From: Eucalyptus grandis
Taxonomy: Eukaryota; Streptophyta; Magnoliopsida; Myrtales; Myrtaceae
Assembly: GCF_016545825.1 (NCBI RefSeq)
Contig: NC_052614.1
Coordinates: 18,928,559-18,992,558, forward strand
DNA length: 64,000 bases
Reading direction: 5' to 3'
Shown here: positions 1-9,991 of the stretch, in pieces
How the letters are laid out: every line of letters begins with the position of its first letter
Numbering within the stretch: the stretch's first letter is position 1
Notes under the pieces: model-generated
The model's database searches: none
What the model was told of the DNA's origin: nothing
Seen by the model: only the letters and a program-made list of their open reading frames with translations
Program-made: the position numbers and the translations under genes

Positions 1-227
1 AAGCAGGCTTTTGAACTCTTACGGGGTCTGCTTCCTCGATGATTTCTTCCTGATGAACAACGCCTTGAGGACTAGATGGTGGAGAATGACGCTGCTGAGA
101 ATGTTGTGGGCTCGGTTGCTGATCTGGAGTAACTTCATCTTCGCAAAGATCGAAGTGCGTAGGCCCTTTACTCATTCTCTCGTGGTCCCCCGCTTGCGAT
201 TCTTGAGGACTTTCGCGAAGATGACAT
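1..227 (-). pseudogene. Element A third ORF (downstream of pol), 5' part
   Basis: Start of a reading frame downstream of pol on the element's sense strand. The first ATG (225-227) begins MSSSRKSSRIASGGP and stops after about 19 codons; the next ATG (173-175), one frame over, opens MSKGPTHFDL and stays open to the window edge. Element B has the matching start (51875) and matching second ATG, with the same serine/arginine-rich leader, a glutamine/proline-rich stretch (QQPSPQHSQQR) and an acidic EEIIEEADPVR segment. Conservation between two separate insertions supports a genuine element-encoded protein. Function is unknown; SIRE-type elements are known to carry an extra, sometimes called envelope-like, ORF at this place. 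Confidence 0.7.
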
Positions 228-664
228 CTTTCTCGGTGTTTGGAAGATTCCTTGCTTGACTTTCCCGAAAAGATGACAACTTTTTGAAGATTGAGCGAAG
301 AAGACAAACGGGAGTGGAGGATCAATGCTTTCTAGGGTTTTTGAGAGAAAAGTGAATAGAAAAGTGAAGAGAAATCGATAGTGCTCGTTCGGTTAAAAAG
401 AAGAGTAAACGAATCGTCACAAAGGAAATAAAAATATGCCTTTTCAAAATAACTGTCTTTATCCGTAAAAATAGCTATTTCAAAAAATAACTTCCCTTTT
501 GAAAATGAATCGATGCAATATTCACGATAATTAAATATAGCAACAATTTAAACACAGTCTGATGATCGTACCTTTTCAAGATAAGATTGGAGAGAGAAAG
601 ACTTACGTCTAAAGGTCGAGCCAAGATCGTAGATAAAGTCTTGTAAGCTCGAGTCCGAAAGTCT
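228..664 (-). other. Spacer of element A between pol and third ORF
   Basis: AT-rich stretch without an open frame. The corresponding spacer in element B (51490-51870) has recognisable matches, including the AAAAGGTACGATCATC region just after pol. It presumably holds the leader of the third ORF; no promoter or splice site can be assigned from sequence alone. Confidence 0.5.
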
Positions 665-901
665 TTAGACTTTGATATCCTCATACCTCAAAATGTTGAG
701 TCTGGTCCGTATAAACTCAAATTGATTTTTCTCCAAAGGCTTTGTGAGTATATCAGCCGCTTGATTCTTTGAGTCAACAAATTGAATTGAAACATCTCCA
801 TTTTGAACATGATCTCTAATAAAGTGATGTCGAATCTCTATATGCTTTGCTCTTGAGTGGAGAATTGGATTTTTGGTGAGGTTGATAGCGCTGGTGTTGT
901 C
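665..901 (-). pseudogene. Element A RNase H, C-terminal part (3' of insert C)
   Basis: Minus-strand codons read DNTSAINLTKNPILHSRAKH, then EIRHHFIRDHV and DILTKPLEKNQFE, the classic C-terminal end of copia RNase H (the D..SAI..A.N...H.R.KHI.I..H..R motif). The frame begins abruptly at 901, where the LTR of element C starts; the missing N-terminal part continues at 3883-4180. The five bases TTGTC are present on both sides of C, confirming that this is one domain split by a later insertion. Confidence 0.9.
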
Positions 902-1943
902 TGAGAGTGCTAGTATGAACAAAATAAAGGAGTTAGGGAAGAGAAAAAGAACACGAGATTTATAGTGGTTCGGCTTAATCCAAGCCTACGTCCACTCTCC
1001 CACGATAACAGCCTTCTTGGTGGATTCCACTATGCAATCAACAAGAGATTACAACTCCGAGTGCAAACACTTAGTAGATCACACTATCTCACTAAGTCAC
1101 TCTCTTGGTATTTCTCTCACGATTACAAACGTTTAAGCTCTCAAGAGACAAGTATATGATCTAAAGTCGCTTAGACTTTGGAATTATAAATTCTACGTTC
1201 CGTCTCTTACTTGCTCATCGGTCCATGATCTCCTTAAATACTCCTCCACTTCCAAACTACCGTTGGACAGTATCCGGAGAATCGTCTTCCAATATACCCA
1301 TTGGACAGCTCTGTATCTTAGAAGATTTGGTAGCCGTTGAGTGACAAAGGTAAAATCCCAAATTGATTCCGATCGCCCATACAAACGAAATCTTGGTTTC
1401 CATAAGTAAAGCTTCTTCATATAGAAAGATCTTGTCTTCAACATCCAATTGTCAATCAATTAGATTGAATCAATCAAATCAATCTTGATGTGGAATCCAA
1501 ACCATCACTAGCCGTTGTATGATTGGGCTTGAGTTACGATTCATCGAAATCTGGATGTAAAGTCTGAGTCTTTAGACTTTACGATATGAGTCTTGAGACT
1601 TTACAATCTGGGTCTTGAGACTTTACAATCTAGGTCTGAACATATCTGCTTCTGAACAGATTTAGCTTTAAGGTCTGTACCCAGTTCAGCTTCAGCATAG
1701 AGTCTGTTTTGAGTCTTGAGTCTAACAGTCTTCAGACTTTGAGTCTTGAGTCTAGCGCCTTCAGACTTTGAGTCTTGAGTCGATGGTCTTCGACTTTGAG
1801 TCTTGAGTCTAGCAGCTTCAGACTTTGATAATATCCTCTACATGTTCTAACATCTGCATGGCCTATTACTCAACCATCAAATATGTTAGTAGCCTTTGAT
1901 TTATTTTGTCATCTTCAAAACATCATAAGGGATTTCCCTAACA
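902..1943 (-). repeat. Element C 3' LTR
   Basis: 1,042-bp LTR, starting TGAGAGTGCTAG and ending TTTCCCTAACA on the plus strand. Its element-sense 3' position follows from the adjacent purine tract at 1944. It carries a short tandem array built on GAGTCTTGAGTCT at about 1565-1825. It differs from the other C LTR by scattered substitutions and small indels, mostly in that array. Confidence 0.95.
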
Positions 1944-1966
1944 ATCTCCCCCTTTTTGATGATGAC
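1944..1966 (-). other. Polypurine tract of element C
   Basis: Element-sense GTCATCATCAAAAAGGGGGA followed by GAT abuts the 3' LTR; this is the plus-strand priming site expected there. Similar purine-rich blocks recur inside the internal region (element sense ACAAAAAGGGGGAGAAG at about 2133-2150, and a weaker one near 2500). Confidence 0.75.
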
Positions 1967-2600
1967 AAAACAATCTCTGAATATGCAGATTTGTAAACAT
2001 GCTTTTAATTTAAATCAAAGGATATCGAAGATAACAAATAGATTGAGCATAATAATATATAGAAAATAATCGCAGCTCAATATTATGCAATAAATAATAT
2101 CAACCAATCAGCACATATGCATATTCATATCTTCTCCCCCTTTTTGTCATAATCAAAAAGCGATAATAATGGATTCACGTAGAGAATGATAACAAATATC
2201 TTGCATGAATCACAATTTCCAAAAATCAGCTTTTATCGAATATTAAAGATATGCAATATAGCTCACTTCGATCATATCAGTAAATATCCAATAAAAATCA
2301 CGGATGCATCATAAAATTCACGTACCATTTTTGTCATAATAAAATGATAATATCAATAAGAGATTTGTTAATGACAAAAGGTAATAAGAGATGCATTAAC
2401 CGGATTTTGTAGAATAAATTCTGACACAATTACCTTTCATTCCATCCATAATAAGATCACGATCAATCAAAAAAGATTTTTCCATAATTGATCAAAGCTC
2501 CCCCTCAATTTGTTGCCTTTTTGAGGTGATCACGATTCTTTTCCTTTTCTTTTGGATTCGATTTCTCCCCTTGATTTCCTCATCGGATTCTGAGTCAGGG
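1967..2600 (-). other. Element C internal non-coding region
   Basis: AT-rich internal sequence of the non-autonomous element with no significant open frame. It contains two further polypurine-like blocks (near 2135 and 2500) and several short TTTTTGTCATAAT repeats. Nothing resembling protease, integrase, RT or RNase H is visible. Confidence 0.6.
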
Positions 2601-2770
2601 TTCGAATGAGACTCGTTTCGAGTCTCTGTCTGAGTTAGACTCAGATTCTGAATGTGCCATCAAGCATAGATTTCCTTGTTCTTCCATACGTCATATTCCT
2701 TTCCATCAAAATATGGTGGCCTTGTGTTGCTTTGCCCTTCCATAAGTCCTGGTGTCAACATACTAGCCAT
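2600..2770 (-). pseudogene. Element C gag remnant (chimeric deletion junction)
   Basis: From an ATG at about 2770 on the minus strand, the codons match the gag start of elements A and B (MASMLTPGLMEGQSNTRPP, then YFDGKEYDVWKNK). Immediately after NK the sequence jumps to the spacer that in element A lies beyond the zinc knuckle (the LCLMAQSDSDS region at about 7420), out of frame and with a stop. About 1 kb of gag has therefore been removed internally. This is a deletion signature, not gradual decay, because both flanks of the junction remain recognisable. Confidence 0.8.
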
Positions 2771-2819
2771 AAAGAATCTTTAGCTCAAAAGTAAAAACAC
2801 TTTTATAAACCGAGCACTT

Positions 2820-2832
2820 GGCTCTGATACCA
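2820..2832 (-). other. Primer-binding site of element C
   Basis: Element-sense TGGTATCAGAGCC, complementary to the 3' end of plant initiator-Met tRNA, two bases from the 5' LTR (2835-3882). Confidence 0.92.
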
Positions 2833-2834
2833 AT

Positions 2835-3882
2835 TGAGAGTGCTAGTATGAACAAAATAAAGGAGTTAGGGAAGAGAAAAAGAACACGAGGTTTATAGTG
2901 GTTCGGCTTAATCCAAGCCTACGTCCACTCTCCCACGATAACAGCCTTCTTGGCTGGATTCCACTATGCAATCAACAAGAGATTACAACTCCGAGTGCAA
3001 ACACTTAGTAGATCACACTATCTCACTAAGTCACTCTCTTGGTATTTCTCTCACGATTACAAACGTTTAAGCTCTCAAGAGACAAGTATATGATCTAAAG
3101 TCGCTTAGACTTTGGAATTATAAATTCTACGCTCCGTCTCTTACTTGCTCATCGGTCCATGATCTCCTTAAATACTCCTCCACTTCCAAACTACCGTTGG
3201 ACAGTATCCCGGAGAATCGTCTTCCAATATACCCATTGGACAGCTCTGTATCTTAGAAGATTTGGTAGCCGTTGAGTGACAAAGGTAAAATCCCAAATTG
3301 ATTCCGATCGCCCATACAAACGAAATCTTGGTTTCCATAAGTAAAGCTTCTTCATATAGAAAGATCTTGTCTTCAACATCCAATTGTCAATCAAATAGAT
3401 TGAATCAATCAAATCAATCTTGATGTGGAATCCAAACCAGATCACTAGCCGTTGTATGATTGGGCTTGAGTTACGATTCATCGAATCTGGATGTAAAGTC
3501 TGAGTCTTTAGACTTTACGATATGAGTCTTGAGACTTTACAATCTGGGTCTTGAGACTTTACAATCTGGGTCTGAACATATCTGCTTCTGAACAGATTTA
3601 GCTTTAAGGTCTCGTACCCGGTTCGGCTTTCAGATAGAGTCCGTTTTGAGTCTTGAGTCTAACAGTCTTCGACTTTGAGTCTTGAGTCTCGGCGGTCTTC
3701 GACTTTGAGTCTTGAGTCGATGTCTTCGGACTTTGAGTCTTGAGTCTAGCGATCTTCGAGACTTTGATAATATCCTCTACATGTTCTAACATCCGCATGG
3801 CCTATTACTCAACCATCAAATATGTTAGTAGCCTTTGATTTATTTTGTCATCTTCAAAACATCATAAGGGATTTCCCTAACA
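2835..3882 (-). repeat. Element C 5' LTR
   Basis: 1,048-bp LTR, near identical to 902-1943, adjoining the primer-binding site and followed by the TTGTC target duplication at 3883-3887. It has the same tandem GAGTCTTGAGTCT-type array at about 3500-3765, with unit-level differences from its partner. Confidence 0.95.
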
Positions 3883-5300
3883 TTGTCGCAATTAATCTCC
3901 GTGCATGAGTCTTCAATTTCAAAATCTCTTAGCTGTTGTTTTATCCATAGAATTTGCGAACAGCAGCTTCCAAGAGCTACATACTCGCTTCGTTGTTGAA
4001 AGAGACACAAGACTTTGTTTCCTTGAAAACCAAGACACCGTTATGCTTCCAAGCAACCGGCAAGTTCCCGAAGTGCTCTTTCTATCAACTCGCAACCGCC
4101 AGATCTGCGTCTCGAATATCCCAGAAGTTTAAAGTCTCCTTCTTAGGATAGCAAAGACCGATGCTTGATGATGAAGCGACGTATTAAATGATGCGTTTCG
4201 CAGCACTGAGATGAGATTCTCTAGGATCTGATTGAAACCTAGCATAGATGCAAACACTCAACATAATATCAGGTCTAGAAGCAGTAAGATAAATAAGTGA
4301 TCCAATAATGCTCCTATATAGCTTTTGATCAACTTTCTTCCCTTCTTCATCTTTGTCTATCTTTAAAGAACTTGACATTGGTATGTCGGTCTTTTTGCAC
4401 TTTTCCTGTCCAAACATTTTGACAAGATCATTAACATATTTTTCTTGAAAAATAAAAGTTCCTTTCTTCAATTGTTTTATTTGAAGACCAAGAAAGAATG
4501 TTAATTCTCCCATCATACTCATTTCAAACTCATCCTGCATAGACTTTGAAAATTTCTTGAACAGACTTTCATTAGAGGATCCAAAAATAATATCATCCAC
4601 ATATATTTGAACAAGTAAGAAACTTTTATTTTCCTTCTTGATAAATAAAGTCGTATCTACTTTACCTTTGACAAAACCATTTTGTAATAGGAAATTACTT
4701 AACCTGTCGTACCAAGCCCGAGGTGCTTGCTTTAAACCATACAAAGCGTTTTCAGTCCAAGACCGAGTCCTGGCTTCTTTGGGTCTTCAAACCTTAGCGG
4801 TTGTTCCACATAAACTTCCTCATGGATAAATCAATTTAGGAAGGCGCTTTTGACGTCCATTTGGAATAACCTGAAATTCGATAACAAGCAAACGCAAGTA
4901 ATAATCGAATAGCTTCTAACCTTGCCACCGGAGCGTAAGTCTCATCATAGTCTATTCCTTCTTCTTGCGTATATCCCTTTGCCACGAGTCTTGCTTTATT
5001 TCGTACGACTTTCCCTTTCTCGTTCATCTTGTTTCGAACACCCATTTGGCTCTAATAACAGCTTTTACCTTTTGGTTTGGATGTCAATTCCCGGACATCA
5101 TTTATGCTGAACTGTCTCGAGCTCTTCTTGCATAGCTTCAATCCAGCTTTCATCGATAAAGCTTCTTCTATGCTCTTTGGTTCAATTTCGAAACGAGTGC
5201 CACAAAGACTAGACTCTTCTCGCCTTTTGGATCTGGTGCAAATTCCTTCATTAATTTCGCCAATTATAAGATCTTTGGGATGACCGGACTTATGCTTCCA
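3883..5300 (-). pseudogene. Element A reverse transcriptase and N-terminal RNase H
   Basis: Reverse transcriptase of element A, read right to left. An N-terminal block at 4836-5045 has [20 protein letters not shown] and [16 protein letters not shown] long open block at 4184-4744 has MYGLKQAPRAWYDRL, the catalytic YVDDIIFG box near its residue 48, and the ASRPDIMLSV and SAAKRII motifs. RNase H begins at about 4180 and is cut at 3883 by element C. The N-terminal and YVDD blocks are separated by a frame break near 4745-4835, so no complete polymerase can be made. The active-site box is still intact. Confidence 0.92.
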
Positions 5301-5709
5301 GCTTACTTATTGATTTGTCTGGTTGATGATCTCTTTCTTTATTTGGATCTTCACTAACAACCCGATGCTGTTTTTCCGTAGTCCGAGATGCTTCTTGAGT
5401 TGTAGACTTTGGAGGGTGCTGAGCGAGTTCGGACTCTTCTTGATGAGTCGACTTGATTCATCTTGCATTGAGTCTTGAAATTTGACATTCATTGACTCCT
5501 CTGGTCGACTCTTCTTGTTATAGACTCGTAAGCTTTGTTTGAAGTACAATATCCAAGGAAGATACCTTCATCCGATCTTTCTTCAAACTTACCAACTTGA
5601 TCTTTTGCATTTTTCAATACAAAACATTTGCAACCAAATACATTAAAGTATGAAACAATAGGCTTCTTTTCTTTGAATAACTCATAAGGGGTTTTCTCAA
5701 GAATAGATC
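5300..5709 (-). pseudogene. Element A integrase-RT linker
   Basis: Minus-strand segments resemble the linker between integrase and RT of element B: the SRPEESMNVKFQDSMQDES stretch at 5450-5520, matching VEESMNVKFQDSMQNES in B near 49590, and a serine-rich region. Several frame breaks occur. No catalytic domain is expected here. Confidence 0.7.
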
Positions 5710-6460
5710 TTAAGAAGACTCTATTGATGATATAGCAAGCTGTTGAAACACAGCTTCAGCCCAAAATCGAGAAGAAATTTTACTTTCAATTAAAAGAGTT
5801 CTAGCCATTTCTTGAAGAGATCTGTTCTTTCTTTCCACAACTCCATTTTTGCCGAGGAGTATATGGAGAGGAAAACACATGCTTACAGCCAGATTCATCA
5901 CATAATTTTGTAAAATCTTGATTTTCAAATTCACCTCCATGATCTGTTTTTATACAAGAGATTACACATCCCTTTTCATTTTGAACCTTTTTAGCAAATT
6001 TTTCAAAATACGAAAAGGTTTCGGACTTACTTGCAAGGAAATAAACCCAAGTAAAACGGGAGTAATCATCAACAATTACTAGGCAATACTTCTTACCCCC
6101 AATACTCTGAGTTCTGGTTGGTCCGAAGAGATCCATATGCAGTAACTGTAGTACATGATTAGTAGAGACATAATTTATTGGCTTAAAAGAATTTCTTACC
6201 TACTTTCCCATAATACATGGAGTGCATGAATCAGTCTTTTGGTATGGCAATTTGGGTAGACCTCGAACAAGCTGCTTTGATGAGATTTTGGCTAATTGCT
6301 TCATGTTGACATGACCAAGCTTTTTGTGCCATAAGCTTGCTTCGTCTTGAATTGAGATAAGACATTGCGATTCATTTGGTTTCACATCCGGAAGATAGAT
6401 ATTTCCATGTCTTCGACCCAGAAAGACTGAGTAGTGTCTTTGCCGATTCCGTAACATGTT
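5710..6460 (-). pseudogene. Element A integrase
   Basis: Copia integrase in pieces. The zinc-binding N-terminal segment (LWHKKLGHVNMKQLAKIS followed by CTPCIMGK; HHCC) is at 6200-6350. The catalytic core is at 5801-6136, with MDLFGPTRTQSIGGKKYC (first acidic residue) and KTDHGGEFENQDF (second), and the NGVVERKNRSLQEMARTLL region (third, glutamate) lies one frame over at about 5780-5850. Single-base frameshifts and stops separate the blocks. The DD35E residues remain visible, so the damage is in frame and not in the active site. Confidence 0.92.
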
Positions 6461-7026
6461 CCTTCTTGAAAGAAGATCTTGAAACCAGTATCACACAATT
6501 GACTAATGCTGAGAAGATTGTAATTGAGTCCTTCCACTAAGGAAACATTACTTATTATGAGAGTTCCAATTTTCACGGTTCCAAATCCCACAATACTTCC
6601 TTTGCTGTTTCATCCAAATGAAACTTTTCCACCATTTACTTGAGCAAGCTTTATAAAGCAATTTGAGTCTCCCGTCATGTGTCTTGAGCATCCGCCGTCA
6701 AGATACCACTTTACTGTTTCTTGATGGAGACCTGCATTTAACAAAAAGTCTCAAGCTTTCTTTGGTACCCAATTTTTCTTGGGTCCTTTGGTGTTAGTAA
6801 GATAAACAAGATTAGCCTATACTTTCTTAATAGGTTTCCATACCATAGGACACTCTTTTCAAAGTGATCCTGGACTGTTGCACTTAGAATATCCGAGAGC
6901 ATTTCTACCTACGGTTTTTACAAAGACTTTCTTGAAGTGATTTTTGTAAGCCTCACTCGAAAGCCTTTTCTTAATTCTTTCTTTTACTTTAGGAAAATCA
7001 ATCAAGGGAATTGTTTCTTCACATAC
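6460..7026 (-). pseudogene. Element A protease and gag-pol junction
   Basis: The minus strand shows the segment just after the protease (GFGTVKIGTLIISNVSLVEG, LNYNLLSISQLCDTG), which in copia polyproteins links protease to the integrase zinc domain. A degraded protease with a tryptophan/tyrosine-aspartate-glycine-glycine-like active site lies near 6690-6710 and a decayed linker at 6760-7000. The reading frame is broken at several points. Confidence 0.75.
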
Positions 7027-7600
7027 CTAGACCCGTAACTTATTGAAGTAAGGTCTTTGTGCTGAAAGAATTTTCTCAAGTTTTTCAGACCCTATAGAAA
7101 ATTTCTTTGATATATTTGATAAGTCTGTTTTTAAGAAAGCATTTTCTTTTAAAAGATTTCCTTCATTTTCTCTAAGATTGGAAACAGACAAGTCTAGACT
7201 TTTAACTCTTTCTGCTAAAACATTTTCCTTTTGTTTTAGAGCTGAGTTTTCTTTTTTCAGTTTGGAAATACTTTTGAGAGAAGTCTTAAGACTAAAGCAT
7301 AGTTCATCAATATATTTAGAAACCTTGACAGGAATTTTAAAATTACTTGCCTCAAATTCACTGTCTGAGTCTGATCCTGAGTTTGATCCAGAGTCTGAGT
7401 CTGATTGTGCCATCAGACATAGATTTGCATATTCATTATCACTTTCTTCACACTCAGTATCACTCCAGGTTTCAGCTTTGAGAGCTTTTCGAAATTTTTC
7501 AGCTTTTCCTCTCTTCTTCTTCAAAAGAGGACAGTTGGGTCTGATGTGTCCCTTTTTCTTGCATTCAAAGCAGACTACATCTTTATTTGGTTCCTCATGA
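7027..7600 (-). pseudogene. Element A gag zinc knuckle and coiled-coil spacer
   Basis: Minus-strand frame containing a perfect CCHC retroviral-type knuckle, CFECKKKGHIRPNC (about 7535-7580), for nucleic-acid binding. It is followed by a lysine-rich tail, an acidic DSDSGSNSGSDSDSEFE run and a heptad-like region (KKENSALKQKENVLAERVKS) likely to form a coiled coil. Element B keeps the spacer (47699-48163) but has lost knuckle residues, so A is the better-preserved copy here. Confidence 0.85.
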
Positions 7601-7689
7601 TCAACGGACTTGGTCTCGCTGTCTTTGAAAGCCTTGTTTCTTTGAGTTGAACCTTCTTCCTTTTCTATTTAGTTTTCTGAATCTTCTTA

Positions 7690-8457
7690 TCATGAGAGCA
7701 AGCTCCTCATCGTCCATATCATCTTCGAATCAGTATCATCGTAATCATCATTTGATTTTAATGCAATGGATTTCTTACCTTTTGGATCTTCATCTTCATT
7801 GATCCTTTCCACTTCATAGGACTCAAGAGTTCCAATCAGCTCATCAACGAGATAGTGGCATAATTCTCGCGTCTCTCTTATCGAAGTCTTTATGTGATTC
7901 CAATCCTTGGAGAGTCCATGCAGTAGCTTGTTTACCTTCATGGGATCGAAGTTGGTTGACCTTGATTTTCAAGACCATTCACAATATCTGTAAAACGACT
8001 AAACATGTCGATATTGATTCTCCCGGTTTCATTCTCAAGGCTTCGTATTGACCAAGAAGAATGTTGATTCTTGTTTCCTTCACTCGATCTGTTCCTTCAT
8101 AGGTGATATGCAATCTGTCCCAAACTTCTTTTGCTGTACCACAAGAAGATATTCTATTATACTCAGTTGGTGATAAAGCACAATATAAAGAGTAAATTGC
8201 TTTTGCATCGAGTGTTTGTCTCTTGGTTATTTCTTCCTGAGACATTCCGCTGGTTTCTTCAGTATCTTTTCCTCTTTCAGAGACTGATGCAGTTGTAGGA
8301 GTAATTCATTTTTCTACAACGTCCCATTCCAGAGGATCCTTTGATCGTATGAAAGCTTTCATCTTGTTCTTCCAGATGTTGTAATCCTTTCCATCAAAGT
8401 AAGGTGGTCTGGTATTGCTTTGCCCTTCCATCAGCCCTGGTGCTAGCATACTAGCCA
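7690..8457 (-). pseudogene. Element A gag N-terminal region
   Basis: Gag begins at the ATG complementary to 8455-8457 (MASMLAPGLMEGQSNTRPPY), about 50 bases inside the primer site, and matches the start in elements B and C. Downstream blocks (7979-8245 with LDAKAIYSLYCALSPTEYNR and RLHITYEGTDRVKETRINIL; 7690-7941 with VNKLLHGLSKDWNHIKTSI) match the copia gag polypeptide family (UBN2 type). A stop codon near 8306 and a frame break near 7960 inactivate it. Confidence 0.88.
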
Positions 8458-8505
8458 TAGATCTTTTACTATGAAGTAAAACACTTCAAATAAAGTAAGT
8501 ACATA

Positions 8506-8518
8506 GGCTCTGATACCA
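8506..8518 (-). other. Primer-binding site of element A
   Basis: Element-sense TGGTATCAGAGCC, two bases from the 5' LTR, complementary to initiator-Met tRNA. It fixes the strand of the element and the inner LTR boundary at 8521. Confidence 0.92.
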
Positions 8519-8520
8519 AT

Positions 8521-9412
8521 TGATACTAGTATAAACACCTAGAGGGGGGGGTGAATAGGCGCACAAACAATTTGTCTCAAATACGGAAGCAATTCTTAAC
8601 AGATTGAAATACGATCGAGGTAGAGAGAGTAAGGAAGAGAAAATTGAACACAGGATTTATAGTGGTTCGGCTTATTCCAAGCCTACGTCCACTCTTCCGC
8701 ACTGACAGCCCACCAACTGGATTTCACTATGATCAAAAGAGAAGTTACAGCACAGCTTTGCCTTGATTCCACAATGTAGATGTTCTACCACACCTCCTCA
8801 AGGTCTCTCACAAATATAGACTCTCTTTTGTATACAAGTATTCGCTCAAGGGATTTATCTAAACAAATAGGAGCTTCAGACTTTGGAATTCTTCTATCGC
8901 GCACACCTCGAACAACTAAGAACGACTTCCTTATATACTTCTTTATGCCATCATACCCGTTGGCACTTACCAAAGGAATTCCTCCAATCTACCCGTTGGA
9001 CGGAATCAATTAGGAAGATTGTTCGAGCTATTAAAGGAACGTGTTGATAGCCCATCAATCCTGCTCGCCCATACAATCAGGATCTCGGTTTCCATAAGTA
9101 AAACCTTCCAATAATATTTAGACAATCATCGAATCTTCAGTCATTGAATCAAACTTGATCAATCAAAGGATTCGATACGTCTTCTCTAGCCACGAGATCT
9201 TCTCCGATGATAAGGTTAAATCCCGAACAAAACATTCGCCTTACGGATAACCTTTCTTCAACGGATTAGAGACTCACAATGAGGATAGACTTTGAGTCTT
9301 GAGTCTCGGCTGTCCTAAGTCTTCGACTTTAACCGACGAGTCTGCAGATTTCGACTAGATCGATGGATACGTTTTGTCAACTTCAAAACTCTTCATGAGG
9401 ATTTCTCCAACA
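8521..9412 (-). repeat. Element A 5' LTR
   Basis: 892-bp LTR. In element sense it begins TGTTGGAGAAATCC and ends GTATCA next to the primer site. Sequence shared with the LTRs of B and C includes the ATAGTGGTTCGGCTTATTCC block and the GAGTCTTGAGTCT motif near 9292. The partner LTR is outside the window. Confidence 0.9.
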
Positions 9413-9790
9413 GTTACCACAAAAGAGAATATTGTCGTCACGGTGATTTCAGCAGCCCCGCTCCCAAGCAACAGTCTCAGGAAGATGTAGAAACTGAACA
9501 CCGCCATCCCAACTATCTGCAATTGCAAATTTACGACATGAGATGGATCGACTCTAAACTTCAAATGCGATTGATCGATCATCTACATCACGCCCTACAC
9601 ATTTACTACTAAGAAAACTAAAATCTCCAATCCGAACAATCGATGAGCTCACGCGCCGGAGCGACATGGTTCTAAAATGCAGATGAAGCTGAGAGACCAC
9701 AGAAAGACGCATGCGTGCGTTTACCCGGAGCGGATGGAGAGGGCGTTGCCAGCCATGGCGTCGCCTCGTCGCTGTCACCGTCGTCATCTC
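9413..9790 (-). pseudogene. Two putative exons of an unrecognised gene, cut by element A
   Basis: On the minus strand, 9516-9418 is a 99-nt segment bounded by a good acceptor (TTTGCAATTGCAG) and donor (GTAAC). It encodes IVGMAVFSFYIFLRLLL then GSGAAEITVTTIFSFV, a membrane-helix-like sequence with no stop. Upstream, 9787-9725 is open (MTTVTATRRRHGWQRPLHPL plus R) and ends at a donor (GG/GTAAAC) in a compatible phase; an alternative ATG at 9756 would be in another phase. Element A starts five bases after the second donor, so the rest of the gene, if real, lies beyond the element. The first exon and its flank recur at 37886-38160 beside TNL-2. I do not recognise the product. Confidence 0.4.
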
Positions 9791-9891
9791 CGCCGCGCCG
9801 ATTGACCTGCCCGCCTGCCTGCGGTGGATGGGCGACGCGAACGGTGGCTTCGATCTTCGAGCCTGGGAAACCAGCAGGGCGACTGACTAGT

Positions 9892-9893
<2 letters not shown>

Positions 9894-9935
<42 letters not shown>
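9894..9935. repeat. (GA)n microsatellite
   Basis: About 20 GA dinucleotides just downstream of TNL-1 and upstream of the putative first exon. It is absent at the equivalent place near TNL-2. The arginine/glutamate or serine/leucine frames through it are artefacts. Confidence 0.95.
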
Positions 9936-9938
<3 letters not shown>

Positions 9939-9991
9939 CCATGGACGTCGAGCCGTCCTTCTCTTCTGCCCCCCGTAGCTCTTCACGTCTG

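Larger units (their letters stand above)
902..3882 (-). mobile_element. Element C: non-autonomous copia derivative nested in A
   Basis: A 2,981-bp element bounded by two near-identical LTRs (902-1943 and 2835-3882) that begin TG and end CA, and flanked by the 5-bp duplication TTGTC (897-901 and 3883-3887). The primer-binding site next to the right LTR and the purine tract next to the left LTR put it on the minus strand. The internal region is under 900 bp. It contains only the first codons of gag joined directly to a segment of the gag-pol spacer, plus AT-rich sequence; protease, integrase and RT are absent. It must be mobilised in trans by an autonomous relative. It is younger than A, which it interrupts. 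Confidence 0.95.
1..9412 (-). mobile_element. Element A: Ty1/copia LTR retrotransposon, cut by window edge
   Basis: A minus-strand copia element. Its 5' LTR (8521-9412), tRNA primer site, gag, zinc knuckle, integrase, reverse transcriptase, RNase H and a third downstream frame are read in that order from right to left. The domain order (integrase before reverse transcriptase) is diagnostic of Ty1/copia. The 3' LTR lies beyond position 1, so the target-site duplication cannot be checked; the five bases next to the 5' LTR are GTTAC. Reading frames are broken repeatedly, so it is not autonomous. Element C (902-3882) interrupts it in the RNase H coding region. Element B at 45670-55231 is a close relative on the other strand. 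The third frame and the DSGC-type protease seen in relative B suggest the SIRE/Maximus lineage, which is inference. Confidence 0.93.

Noticed and set aside
8506..8518. tRNA-Met gene fragment
   Set aside because: Only 13 bases, placed next to an LTR: it is a primer-binding site, not a tRNA gene.
9672..9986. Frames through the (GA)n tract
   Set aside because: The Ser/Leu and Arg/Glu runs come from the microsatellite. The first-exon candidate is reported separately on its own evidence.
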